DNA from: Nematostella vectensis
Taxonomy: Eukaryota; Cnidaria; Anthozoa; Actiniaria; Edwardsiidae
Direction: 5' to 3'
DNA: 64,000 bases
Assembly: GCF_932526225.1 (NCBI RefSeq)
Contig: NC_064034.1
Location: 872,501-936,500 of the forward strand
Made by a program: the position numbers and the translations under genes. This document shows positions 45,492 to 60,400 of the stretch, one piece after another (positions within the stretch are counted from its first letter, which is position 1; each line of letters begins with the position of its first letter). The notes under the pieces were generated by a model that was not told where the DNA came from, did not search any database, and saw only the letters and a program-made list of their open reading frames with translations.

Positions 45492-48400
45492 ACATCAAAA
45501 ACCTTGTTTATCTGCTTATTTGACCAACATATATATATTACATAACATCAAAAACCTTGTCTATCTGCTTATTTGATCAAAATATATAGATATTATATAA
45601 CACCAAAAACCTTGTCGTGCAGTTTCTTGCGCTTGGAGGATAATGCAGTCTTCTCATAAAGATCCAGCAAGAGCAGAAGTGGACAAAGCCACCTAGGCAA
45701 ACAGTGTGTTACATTTCTGTCAAACTGATACTAATGTAGGGCAGTAAAGTGGATAGGGAAATCAGGTGTTAAAATAATGTGTATAAGTCGTTTTTAATGT
45801 AACTTTGAAGAATGTGAGTGAAGAATGTGCCAAGAGATTATTTTGATAACTGAAATTGTGGGATTAGTTGTGAAACTGTGATTCTCAATTTTTGTTAATT
45901 CCCTTCATGCACTGTTAAGTTGGCATGCATAGGGCTTGACTTACTTGGGAGTGGTAGGTTCACCATTTTCCTTAATTCCATCCCTAATGCAGTATAACAT
46001 AGGCAGGGATAGGGGTTGACTTACTTGGGAGTGGTAGGTTCACCATTTTCCTTAATTCCATCCCTAATGCAGTATAACATATGCAGGGATAGGGGTTGAC
46101 TTACTTCGGAGTGGTAGGTTCACCATTTTCCTTAATTCCATCCCTAATGCAGTATAACATAGGCAGGGATAGGGTATACTTACTTGGGAGTGGTAGGTTC
46201 ACCATTTTCCTTAATTCCATCCCTAATAAAGTATAACATAGGCAGGGATAGGGTTTACTTACCTGGGAGTGGTAGGTTCACCATTTTCCTTAATTCCATC
46301 CCTAATAAAGTATAACATAGGCAGGGATAGGGTTTACTTACTTGGGAGTGGTAGGTTCACCATTTTCCTTAATTCCAGCCTAATGCAGTATAACATAGGC
46401 AGAGATAGGGGCTGACTTACTTGGGAGTGGTAGGTTCACCATTTTCCTTAATTCCATCCCTAATGCAGTATAACATATGCAGGGATAGGGGTTGACTTAC
46501 TTCGGAGTGGTAGGTTCACCATTTTCCTTAATTCCATCCCTAATGCAGTATAACATAGGCAGGGATAGGGTATACTTACTTGGGAGTGGTAGGTTCACCA
46601 TTTTCCTTAATTCCATCCCTAATAAAGTATAACATAGGCAGGGATAGGGTTTACTTACCTGGGAGTGGTAGGTTCACCATTTTCCTTAATTCCATCCCTA
46701 ATAAAGTATAACATAGGCAGGGATAGGGTTTACTTACTTGGGAGTGGTAGGTTCACCATTTTCCTTAATTCCAGCCTAATGCAGTATAACATAGGCAGAG
46801 ATAGGGGCTGACTTACTTGGGAGTGGTAGGTTCTGCAGGTATGAGAACTTGGTGCATAAGTGTCCCTTGGCACATGTCCAACAGTTCCAGTAGTGCTGAC
46901 AGGATGCCAAATTCCTCTACAATAACTGCACAAGACAGCTTCATTTCCTGCCACCACCAAGTAATATCAACATTAGATAGATAACAGGAAGCGAGCAGCT
47001 ATTGAAGGAAACAACAATATGCTCTGGTGCCAAGGCATGAGGTGCAAGAAATCTGCTATCAAGAACAAACACCATAATTTCATAACAGCGTTTTTACATC
47101 TGGTGTGTGAACTTTTCTTACATATATATTGTTCTGAAGGTTCCCAGGCAATGAATCATCAAGTTACATACCTCAAACATGAGGCAAAGGAGATGTAGGA
47201 GAGACGATAGTCGACCCGCTTCCTGCATATTGCACATCTGCGACATCATTTCATCAAACTTGTTCCTGCTGTTTTCCAGGCTGCATGTGCTAATCACTGC
47301 TTTCACATCAATTTCAATCTGGAACAGTAACTCTTAAGTAAAAATTCTATGACAGAACATATGGCAGAAGACAGACAGGTTCATAGTAAAGGTTTAGTAA
47401 TTGGTGATACACCCAGTTCAACTATAGCAGTACAAACATGGACAAGGAACTGTTCATTATAGCAGTACAAACGTGTACAATGAACAGTTCATTATAGCAG
47501 TACAAACATGGACAATGAATAGTTCATTATAGCAGTACAAACATGGAAAATGAATAGTTCATTATAGCAGTACAAACCTGGACAAGGAACAGTTCATTAT
47601 AGCCGTACAAACATGGACAAGGAACAGTTCATTACAGCAGTACAAACCTTGACAAGGAACAGTTCATTATAGTAGTACAAACATGGACAATAAATAGTTC
47701 ATTATAGCAGTACAAACCTGGACAAGGATAAACTTGAGCACCATGTCTCTCCACTGAGCACCATTCCTCTTGGACACAGTGGCAATCAGCTTGCAGATCT
47801 GGTACACTGTGTCAGGGATCTCTTCTAACAGGTTCCGACACCCAGCAAAAATATTAATGGTAAAGTGGTCAATGAGATCTTTGGCCAGTGGCTCCTCATC
47901 TTCAGTGAGCTCTTTAGGTTCTTTGAGTGGCTCTTTCTGGGGAGGTGGGGGTGGCTGAGCACACAGGAAAGAAAAGGGATGCATGAAAACAAACAATCAA
48001 GGCAAAAACAGTAATGCAGTAACAATAATTGAGCCATTGGTACCGGTTTATAATAGCCATTCCCAGGAGACTTAAATGTCTTGAAGAGAGCTGGATGGAA
48101 TTCAGTTGGATTATTTTGAGAGTTAATAAAAGCCAAATGGATAATATGAAATCACCTGGTCTACAATCATTGGTGATATGTCTTGTCCAAGAGATAAGGC
48201 AATAGCTCTCATCATCTGGTCTTCTTCTGACATCTCGAAGTCATCACCAAAGTCTGGTTCAGGAGCCTGAACAGGTACCTCCTGTGGACAAAATCACACA
48301 GTCAGCCCTCTTACAAGACACCCTACCCCAGGGGTTCCTCACACAGTCAGCCCTCTACAAGACACCCTACCATACTACAGGGTTCTCCTACCCAAGGGGT

Positions 48401-51400
48401 TCCTTACACAGTCAGCCCTCTACGATACACCCTACCCCAGGGATTCTTCACACAGTCAGCCCTCTTACAAAACACACTACCACATGTGTACTCACACCCT
48501 CTACAAGACACCCTACCGCAGGGTACCTCATACCCCAAGGTACCTCACAGTCAGCCCTTTAAAAGACACCCTACCACCAGGTACCTCTCACACCCTCTAC
48601 AAGACACCCTAATGTACCTCAGGGTACCTCCTATTCCAAGGTACCTCACAGTCAGCCCTTTACAAGACACTCTACCACAAGGTACCTCTCACTCCCTCTA
48701 CAAGACACCCTAATGTACCTCAGGATACCTCCTACCCCAAGGTACAGTACCCCTCTCAAACATGTGGACATATGTTCGCGAAATTGAGAGGAGATAAAGT
48801 GCTTTGAGATATTTGGGTACGTAATTCCCCCACTTATGTACGCAATTGATGTAGGGAGGGTCAAGCAATCTTACCACAGGTGGGGGGTGTGCTGGAGCAG
48901 CTGATGGGTGTGGATGGGCGAGAATGTACTCTGTGGCTTGTTCCAGACTGTTGGTGTTCAGTATAGCATCCCGAGCATGCTCACGGGTGAACCCCATGTC
49001 CATCAGCTATTAAACACACAAAAGAAACATATATGCACTTCCTTACCACTATACCATAGACTTTTTGTCATTTTGGGGTCTGATCATCCAATACTGATGA
49101 TCACAAACTGAATACATTTTTCTTTTTGAAGTCACTTTTAACATGTAAGTGTGTATACGGTGGAGCACTACTTGAAAGGCCATTTCTATTAAGTGGAAAA
49201 TGCTAAATTAAAACACTGGCCAGCACAGTACCTGCTGCAGGTGCTGCTCATTGATCTCAGGTTGAGGCGGGGCAGAAGGGGCGGGTACTGGTGCTGCAGG
49301 AGTTGCTGCTGCTGGCATTGCTGCTGCTGCTGCTACTGCTGGTATTGCAGCCGCTGGTGTAGCAATGGGAAGAGCGTTACTTGTGGACTCCTTGGTTGTC
49401 CCAAGCTTCTCATTGATCATGCTCTCCCCTTGAAAGATGTTACACAGGATTGATAGCATTGTTTCTGCCATGTGCGAGCCATGCACTTTCATTGGCTTTT
49501 GGCCCCAAAGATAACCCACACACATGAATGCTCTCTGTAACAAGAAAATATAAAAACAGTGAGATATTCTGTATGTTTAACATGTACTGTACTTCTAAGA
49601 TAGACAATCATCTTGTTGCAAAAGAAGTGGTGGGAGAACCAAAAATGCCCAGTAAACAAGAAATTGGTCTGGCAAATAGCATGGAAATTGAGCTAGTTTA
49701 ATATGACATATCATAGTCCATGTTTGATTAGATCCAATATTTTACGGTGTTATAAATTGTGCATTTATGGTGCATTACAACTTGTTATTTCTGTAATTCA
49801 ATGCACAACCTTATTCTTACATAATATCTATTTACCTTCTGGACTCGTATCAGAAACTGCACAGGCTTGAACTGTACAAACCCATCACTGTTAGACACTG
49901 CAGGCAGACTATGTGGTGACTCCAGTAAAGCCTTGGGGTTGGCTAGCTTGTCAATCAGGACAAGCCAAGCATCTAGGGTCTCCTCTGTACCCTCAGGCAT
50001 GTCAGGGTGGTTGACAGCCCCCTGGAGTGGCACCTTGCCTCCCTGTGTCAGCACCCATGTGAACTGCCTAGGAAATGAGCACAAGTATGATGTCAAAGAT
50101 AACAGAAAACAGGAACTGTGGGGGCAAAACAAATTTTCACTAACATTTTATGGCTTGACAGAATATCTGTAATAACTAAATCTTACTGTATGGATTTATT
50201 GCTATTAGCTCTAAATATCTACAGTGATATCCCTGCTACCTGAAGGATTATCCTTATCAAACCAATAGAATAAACAAACATTGTAAGACTTTTTTTTACA
50301 AGACCATATCCTGAATTATAAGAATACCTATCAATAAAAATTGAGAACATTACTTACTCAAATAGACTGTCTAATGCTCCTGACATCATGAACTGCTGTA
50401 ACATGAGGTGGTATGGGAACTTCTTATCATCAAACAGCAGCTTGGATGCAAATTTGATAGTTGAAACATAGAAGTGCAGCCTATGAAACACAGTGATACA
50501 TTAACACTGTTGTGCATCAGGTTTTCTTATACTCTAGCAAAATGACACCTTTGACCTCAGCCATTCCTGAGAACTGTACCTTAGTTCTGGGGAGGATTTA
50601 TCTGCTGCAGCTCCTTGCCAGGACAAAGCACTGTGCAGCACCTTGCACAGTTCTGCTGTCACATGCCTGGCATTTGCAGATGGCATACCAGGTGTCACCA
50701 TACTGTGAGGGGTGCGCCTTTGTCTATGGGCCGTCCCAACACTCAGGCGAAGCAGCAGGCTGAAGAACTCTGACAGACACTTGTTGACATTGGTTATAAG
50801 CTGCAGGAGCTGCTTGATGATACGTTGCTGGGAGGGCTGCAGAGGAGGTTCTTCCGCCTTCTTGCTTGCTCCAGGGACTTGCTTGCTGTCAGACACCACA
50901 CTGACAAGGCCTTTTACTGTGGTACATGAAAAAGTAAATTGAAGACTTATTGCAGCTATGTACAAAGGTTACTTACACAAACACTCACAACAGATAAACA
51001 GGGCATGTATATACTCACTGCATGTACATGTTTCATCTTAGAGTTTCTTTTCTATTTACCTGAAGATTCGGGTGCAGCATCGTTGGAGTTGTTAGCAAAG
51101 TCATTTTCCTCCTTCACCAGTGTCTCAAGGACAGTCATCTCCCACTGAAGAGACATGTGCAACTCTCCCAGCTGCTTGAGAATTGACACACCCATCTGAG
51201 AGCCCCAGTGGTTAACACACATGGTGCGCAGGTCCATCTGGAACATTTGAACACAAACAATTGAAGCAATCTATGGAATAATTTATCAGAAATAGATTTT
51301 TAGCACTGAATTAAAGGCCAGGATATTAAAGTGGAGCCTGGATTTTATGCTTTGACTTACAGTACATTGTATAATGGAGGTACAACACTGTTAGAGTATT

Positions 51401-54400
51401 GTGCATATACAAGAAAATCTACCATGTGGTAAAGTAATACAACTAAAGTATACAAATACCATGTACTAACTTAGGGGAGGAGCTTAATCAAGCAATTAAG
51501 TATACAAATATAATGTACTAACTCAGGGAAGGAGCTTAATCAAGCAAAGTATACAAATATCCTGTACTCACTCAGGGAAGGAGCTCAATCAAGCAATTAA
51601 AGTATACAAATACATGTATCATGTACTAACTCGGGAAAGGAGCTTAATCAAGCAATTAAAGTATACAAATATCATGTACTAAATCAGGGAAGGAGCTTAA
51701 TCAAGCAATTAAAGTATTCAGATGTACTAACTCAGGGAAGGAGCTTAATCAAGCAAAGTATACAAATATCCTGTACTCACTCAGGGAAGAAGCTCAATCA
51801 AGCAATTAAAGTATACAAATACATGTATCATGTACTAACTCAGGGAAGGAGCTTAATCAAGCAATTAAAGTATACAAATATCATGTACTAACTCAGGGAA
51901 GGAGCTTAATCAAGCAATTAAAGTATTCAAATATCATGTACTAACTCGGGGAAGGAGCTTAATCAAGCAATTACAGTATACAAATATCATGTATTAACTC
52001 AGGGAAGGAGCTTAATCAAGCAATGATATGGAAGCAATGATATGGAAGCAGAATTAGCGCTCCGTGGGATCAAAGTAAAAAAAGCCCCTGGCCCGGACGG
52101 TCTCCCGAACATAATCTTAAAGGAGTTTGCTCATGAGCTTGGTCCCGTTGTTAGTGACATTTACAACGCGTCATTGGTTGAGGGATCGCTCCCTTCCCTG
52201 CTGAAAAGTGCAATTGTAAAACCCCTTCCCAAGCAGAAACCCGCTAAGTCTGTAGAAAAAGACATTAGACCAGTTTCTTTAACAAGTCAAGTCGCTAAAA
52301 TAATGGAAAGTTTCACCTTGTCCCGGATTACGCCCTCATTAACTAGTAAACTTGACCCCAAACAGTTCGCCCTTGCAGGTAGATCAACTTCTCAAGCGTT
52401 AGTCTATTTATTACATCTCGCATTAGAAGCGCTGGATAATGGCAACTGTTCGCTAAGATTCTTTTTTGCAGACTTCAAAAAGGGCTTTGATATTATTGAT
52501 CATCGTATCTTGCTAAGTAAGCTTTCTAGCTATGGGTTACACCCCTCCTTAGTCAGGTGGGTTGCCGCTTTTCTTCAAGGCAGGTCACAGAGTGTCCAAA
52601 TTGCTAACTCGTCATCAGCTTGTAAATACCCAAATGGTGGAATTCCTCAGGGAACCAAATTGAGCCCCATTTTATTTGCAGTTATGGTAGATGATCTAGT
52701 GCGCGCCTGGGGTCCTAGGGTGAAATACGTTGATGACTTATCTATTCTAGAAATAATTCCTCGCAACGCTCCATCTGTCATGAGACATATGGTAAATAAT
52801 GTCAACAATTTCGCACAAAATAATAACATGCTGTTAAATCCTAGTAAGTGCAAGGAGATGCGGGTTGATTTTTTACAGTACAATAGTTCTCAGTGCCAAC
52901 CAATAGCGGTCGGCGGTTCCGTTATTGAGTCAGTCACCAGTTTCAAGCTACTCGGTGTGTATATCTCTTCGGACCTTAGTTGGTCATCGCACTGTGACTA
53001 TGTGATCAAAAAGTCAAACCGTCGTCTCTATGCACTCAGAAAACTAAAATCATGTGGTGTCTCAGAAAGGGATTTAGTGTCTGTGTACTGTTCTCTTATA
53101 AGGTCCATCTTAGAGTATGCCTGCGTTGTCTTTTCCAACCTTCCGCAATACCTATGTGCTGCCTTAGAAAGAATTCAAAAAAGATCTCTAGGAATAATTT
53201 TCGGTAGTGGCCTTAGCTACGAGGACGCCCTCGAACGCGCATGCTTGTCTTCTTTAGAGGCGCGGCGTCACAATGTGTGCAGAAAATTCATAAGCAATAT
53301 CAAACAGGGGAGCGTCTTATACCCCCTAGTGTCAAGCAGACTTATATCCTCCAACTCGCCATACTCCCTAAGATCTAAGCGCTCACATAGTGTGGTTCCG
53401 GGTCGCACGGACCGTTTTTCCAAATTCGTCTCAGCGCAATATGCTGGGGATTTAATGTTATTATGAATTATGTATGGTGTAATGTATTTTGTAGTTAGCT
53501 GACCCTACCGGTAATTCAGTTGTAAAAGAACTGCAAACGGTTGAAATAAACGAGCATTATTATTATAATTAAAGTATTTAAATATCATGTACTAACTCAG
53601 GGAAGGAGCTTAATCAAGCAATTACAGTATACAAATATCATGTACTAACTCAGGGAAGGAGCTTAATCAAGCAATTACAGTATACAAATATCATATATTA
53701 ACTCAGGGTAGGAGCTTAATCAAGCAATTACAGTATAAAAATATAATGTACAGTTTCACTGTTCTCACCTGCCCTGCACGGCTTACATAAAGAAACATAG
53801 AAACATAAGCATGTACAGCAGTGACAGCATGGAGCAAAGGCGTCTGCTGCGGTGAGTGCATGGCCTGAGCTGGCTTGGCAGCAGACACCACCTCATGACA
53901 AATGGACAGGTCTGTGTTCTCTGTTGGACAGTAGACACTCGACTGTAGCTTGTTGAGGCTGTTCTTCAAGAAAAGCTGGCCCTGTTTCAGTACTTGAGGC
54001 TCATGTGCCAGCATCTAAGGACAGTAAATACAGAATGTGATTGAGACTGACCAACCAACTGGCAAAATTGTGCCTGCAAAGCCCAGGGTCTATAAGCTAC
54101 TACATAATGAGCCTGACCCAACGATGCGCACAGCAGACAAGTTTGATTTAGCATTGTTATTACGACCAGCAAAACAACAGAAATGCTAGCTGGAGATACC
54201 ATCAATGCAACCATCCATTAATTGATAGTAGTGATAGATAAATCTTCCCAAAGAAACCATTTCTGTAACATGCATACCAGAAGTGACTTGCAGACACTTG
54301 AGACTGCCTGGCATGAGGGAGTAGATGGGAAGTCAAGTGGAAGATTGGGAAGACCAAAAATGCTGAGTAGTGGGAGGAGGCCTTTGTGTCGAACAAACTC

Positions 54401-57400
54401 CTGGCAGTGATCATCAGTTGAATTGTTGCTCAGAATTGCATCCACAAACTTCACCTACAAACAAAATTATTTTTTACAAGACTTAGAAATAGCAGTACCG
54501 TGGTAAGTAGAACTCTTCCCAATCCAATTGCAATACTTTTTAATGTAATTCTATTTTTTAAAGGAATAAATACTGTAGATCTTACCACATTGAGTATGTA
54601 ATCAGCAAGGGGGATAAATTCTCTCTTCTCTTCTCCAGCATTCCTAACAACAAAATAACAAGTTAACCGGTCAATCGGCTTTGTGTACCTCTCTTTCACC
54701 ATTATGTAAAGCACATCTCAAATTTACATTACATTCAATGAATACCAAGTTTCACCAGTTTGATCCCACTTACTTTATGACATCTCTGTCCTTGCCACTC
54801 TCTGCATCTGCAGATGCTTTAGAGCTAGTTGCGCTGGTGAAGCTGAACCTGTCATCATCATCATACTCATCATCGGTCATAGGGTCTTCACTGGGCTGAG
54901 ACAGCAGGTTTGCCGCCTGGACTTGGGCGCTCTGTACCTCCAATGCCCCTTCCTGTTCATCATCTGTTATCTTATAGCCAATGTTCTTAGGGTCATAACC
55001 CATGTTGCAGAGCTGCTCCATAATCTAACAATAAAAACATTGGTATAACTGTTTGAAACAAAGCAATCGACCAAAAAAGACAAATGTCTGAATTACTCTG
55101 GGTCTATCTGTACAACACAAGACAATAGTTGTATTGTCCTCCTCAAAGCCCGGCAGGAGGTTGGTTAGCTATGTATGCACTACACAGAATACACCTGAAG
55201 CCGGCGGCGGAAGAGGAGGGGCAGGGGGGCTGCCCCCCCCCCCCCCCACTTTTTTGACGCATGTTTCTTTATATATGAACGTTTTTTACCAACGGGTTTC
55301 AAGCTGTGCATATTCAACCGACAATAAATTTGTTGAACAGTTTGAAATGCTGTGCATGAAAATTTAGGCTATCCCGGGGTTCTTATAAATAGAGCTTAAG
55401 AAACCATCAACCCACCCCTCCCCCATGAAACCACCACCACATGTACTACACAAATTCCACCGTCCAAGACTGAAGTTGTTTCTGCAAAGCCCAGGGTCTA
55501 TAAGCTTCTACACAATGAGCCTAACCCAACCATGCGCACAGCAGAGGAGTTTGATGTAGCATTGTTATTACGACCAGCAAAACAACAAAAATGCTAGCTG
55601 GAGATACCATCAATGCAATGAGAATGGTCAGACCCCTATCAAAGAAACAAACCAAAGCATACCTTCACAATTGCCTTCATTGTGTCAGTCATTAAAGTCG
55701 GCTGATGCCTCATGAGCTCATCCATTGCTATGCCCAAGTTAGAGGCAGTCTCTCCTGTGAGCATATAAATTAAAGTCTTTTAAATGTAGCAAGATTTACT
55801 GGCAGCTAGCACTAACAGCTGACGGCCTTGAAGTTGACTGTAAAAAAATAATCAACTTCTAAAAGATTGAAAACCCCAAAATCATGTCCGTACCTAATTC
55901 CTCTGTGGCTTTTTTCCTCCTCATAGCAGGGAGGTACTCTGGTGACAGCATCACCTTGAACAGCTTGTCAAATGGCTTGCAGGCCATAAATGCCTGCAAA
56001 CCCCTTGTGTTGAGACAGAGGGCGCTGAGCACACTCGGAAGTGAGGACAGCACCTCTCGCATGGCTGGGATCTAGAATGGTGGGGTAGTCAGTAGAGTTG
56101 AATTTATTATGTGGTCATTATCTAAAGTATCATGATTGCCAGCTGGGTGATTGGTATAAATGAACACGGTTTAGCCTATTGTGAGGATGGACATCCCATC
56201 TAACATAAGGCCATCCCAGACTTAAATTGTGCCTACAAAGCCCAGGGTCTATAAGCTACTACACAATAAGCCTGACCCAACGATGCGCACAGCAGGCAAA
56301 TTTGATATAGCATTGTTATTACGACCAGCAAAACAACAAAATGTGAGCTGGAGATACCATCAATGCAAATAAGAACCAACAACAGCCAGACTCTATTTAA
56401 CCCATTGTGCAAGCTAGGTATAAAGCATTCATGATAAGGATTTGGCTGATCCTGTACTAGAAATGGAAGAAACTCAGCCCAATGAACAAGAGAAAATAGG
56501 CTCTCATTTATACTGAAACCGATATTAGCTGCTTTTTTCCATCACTTCACAATATTTTCTGTTTGCTGTTGCATTTATCATTGTATTTTCGCCAGACATT
56601 TCCTGTATTTGGAAATGACTGCTTCAACTGTTGTAGGCTTGATTAACACATGACAGGAGTTTCTAAACCAGCCTTTATGAGGTTGCCATCTGACATGGAA
56701 GCACCACTTACATCTTTCACGACCAAGGATTTCATGACTACTCCTGTCAAACCATTATCTTGCAGAGATGATAGCAGTGACGGCTCATGAAAGACATATA
56801 CGGTCACTACATCAGTGGCTGTAACAACAATGTTAACATATAAGGACTAGAAACAATCTTTAAACATAAGGACTAAAACATCCAGACAAATTATGTTAAG
56901 GAACAATTGGTCCTTCCATGTACATAAATTGTAATGTGTTGATGTATAACTACTGAACCATGCACTTTATGTTCCAGACTCTAGCTAGACTACTAACAGC
57001 ACCTTAAGAACATGCAGATATGTATCATATAGACAATTAAACACATATATAGGCTCACCTCCTAGAAAGAGTACAGGGCCATAGTATTCAACATTGCTGA
57101 TAATGTACTTCAAGGAGGTTGGAAGGGATCCATCCATGACTTCAATGAAAAATAAAAAGGTTATATTAGTGGTAGAGATTCAGTGGTAGAATAGGTTCTA
57201 CAGAGATGAAACAATGTGCCTGCAAAGCCCAGCAAAAAAAACCCTGACCCAACGATGCACACAGCAGACAGGTGTTTTATAGCATTGTTATTACTACCAG
57301 CAAAACCACAGTGGATATGCTGGAGATACCATTAATGCATAATACAGTAGAACCCCACTAACTAGACCTCAGCTAACTCGAATTCCCCGCTAACTTGAAC

Positions 57401-60400
57401 TAACTTCGATTCCCTTGAACCTAATTTTGAGTCATTTTTACTCTGCTAACTCAAATTCCTGCTAACTTGAACTGATTTTTGCTACCCTTCAGAGTTCGAG
57501 TTAGCTGGTTCTGCTGTAGATCCTTGACATGCATACACATGCTGGAGGTGTATAAACTCTGTGATAAATATACATATCCTGTTAAAAACATGTCATTAAA
57601 ATGTATGGTTATCACTCACCATTTCTGATGCTCTCTGAGAAGGCAGGATCAGGAATAACCTTCTTGAGGAAGCTAAGAAGGGCCTTGATAAGAGCTGCTC
57701 TCTGCGGCAGGCACCGCTGCTGGCTAACCTCCTGTGCTGGGGTGCTAGTTCCAGGAACAAGTGTACTGTCATCCACCTCCATCTTGGCGTCATGGTCTGC
57801 ACTGCTTGGTCCTGCCTGTTCTGTCTCCATGGGAACACTTCTTGCGGGGTCGTGAGGGGAAGACGCTTCATCAGTAGTCTCCATGTGAGAGGTGTTATCA
57901 GCAGTGGAAGGAAGGTCAGGGGGTAGGATGCCACTGTGGTACGGTTTGCAGACTTTAACCTCATGCTGCAGAATTAAACAATAATACTGTAATCAATTTT
58001 ATAATAATAATTGATAAAACTGTACTTGGTGTGACATTTTTATGAACACTCAGCATTTGCATTCACAAGTTCACTCACAGAGCCTCCAATTTTTACTGCT
58101 TATAACTTTGGTTGCTAATGATTGGTCAACATGTATAAATAAATATTGACCTATATTGATTATTTTTACATATTTTTCCCTTTCCTCTACTGTACTCTAA
58201 CCCCTGACTGATTTACCTTGCCCTGCAAAACACATGATCATTATACAGTAAAGTTAAAGACAAATGTTTTAACATACAGTTAAGAATACATGTACATTTC
58301 AAAACTAATTTAAACTGTAATAAATTTGAAAAATCATTTCTTGTATTTTACCTCTAATCTGTTGATGACTGCTGTAAGCCCATTTTGGTAGCCAGATACA
58401 TTAGCTGTGTTTCCAATCCAGTCCATAATTCGCACTGCACGTGTCACAAACTGAAATCAAATGCAATCACATGTTAATTGCAAATTGCAATATGTACAAA
58501 AATATGGTTCAGAAATATAAATCCAAATGCAGAAGGTATTAGCTGCATTGTGTAATACTGGAATATGTGGAAGCACGGGTGGCCTTGTGTGTTAGCACTT
58601 CGGCCTCTCACCGCTGTGGCCCAGGTTCGAATCGGATCCTGGCTAAAACTGGGGATTTTTCCGGGTTCCTACAATACACTACACTAACCTGAACCGAAGG
58701 GACATAAAAGAACCACTGGGGACGCAATAAACCCTTTGGCAGTGACCACCCCCAGTGACAGTGCTTACTAACCCAGGGCCATATGTTAGAAAACTGTATA
58801 TTCCGTTAAATATGTTACCCTCGATAAACAAAGATTACAACTGAAATACTGTATAGTCTGCAGTGGTCACTTAATAACAAATTGTAGCTTATCTTACCGT
58901 TAAATGCTCTTCGGTTCCAGGAAATTCTATCACTCTCAGTAAAGACTCGATCAGGCCACTTGATACAAGAGCATCACTGCCTACAGTATTTTAAATATAT
59001 GTTGTCAAACACTAAACAATTTCATTGACCCAATTAGCATAAACTTCTCAACTTACCTATCTCAAAACATGCTAAGTGGTAAACAAATGAAAATAGGGCG
59101 GTTGAAAAGGACATTGGAAATGGCTTCTTAGCAGGATCTGAAATTTAACAAATTTTGATATAAAATAAGCCCTAAAGAATTGAATTGGAATAGGATTAAG
59201 ACAGAATTCCAACAAAATACCAAGCGATTCCCCTCCCCTATTTTTGGCAAAATCTTGTAACAGGAAAGTTTAAGGCCTTCAGCTTGTTACATGTTGTACT
59301 TGTTGTTGTTGATACATAGAAAAACTTGAAAATTAATACCTTTTTTCCTCTTTTTTTTTAGATTGTTAGATTCTTCATTTATAAGGACAGAGTGTATCTT
59401 GGCCTGCTCTGAACATTACCTGTTAATGTTTGTATACATGTCCGCATCAGACTAGGGAGGAAACCATGGTAAGATGCAATTCCAGCACACTCCACAATAG
59501 TGTTCAGTCTGAAGGAGAGAGAAGGAAGAGCAGTTTTAACAAAGTCAGCTCTCTAATCAATCAACTACTGTATTTACCGGCATATAATGCACACCCACGT
59601 ATACAGGCCTTTGACAAAAGATTGTCGTCAACCGGCTTTGCGACTACGCTACAAGCCCACATGTTAGCATGGGTAAAAAAACACTGAAGTGCCTAGCTGC
59701 ATATATTAGCCACTGCTACCACATCAAAGTCTGAAGTTTTGTAGTGGTTAATATATGCAGCTAGGGGCTTTATAGGTTTTTACCCATGCTTACATGTGGG
59801 CTTGTCATATAGTCGCAAAGCCGGTGGACGACAACCTTTTGTCAAACGACTGTAATCCGCACCCGAATTTTCAAGGCCTTTTTAAAAAAAATAATAATAA
59901 TTTGGAAACCCACATAATACATAACCCAATAGAAATAACAAAGAAATGAGAAACAGCCAAAAACGAAACAAAAGAATCAAGATGAGATAAATGTTCTGAT
60001 TCACAATTAATTTTATTTATACATAAGTACGGTAAATGCCTTTCTATATCTGACCTTGAAGGTGATAATCATTTCAAACCTCTTAGGCAAAGCAGTTTAT
60101 CTTAGCACAACTGTAAAGCTGATATTCTCATCGCTGAACATTTGTATTTTCACATGGCACATTGAAATGTGAAGTTGTGTTCGTTCACGGCAATTGCCGC
60201 CATTTTGGACGAGGTCCAGAGAGACTGGGTCGAATAAATTCCAACAAGCAGCCAACAAGAAAATCTTGAAGGAAGCATAAATAATTGCTGTTTTTCTGGA
60301 AATTAAAGTTATTCTTTATTAGGAATACCTTTTACTATTTATTTTTAAGCGATTTAATGACTGTTTCTACAATGGGATAGCCACATTTTCTTATTGATTT

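Noticed and set aside
58573-58645. Functional tRNA gene
   Set aside because: A and B boxes are present but the acceptor and anticodon stems do not pair and a SINE tail follows.
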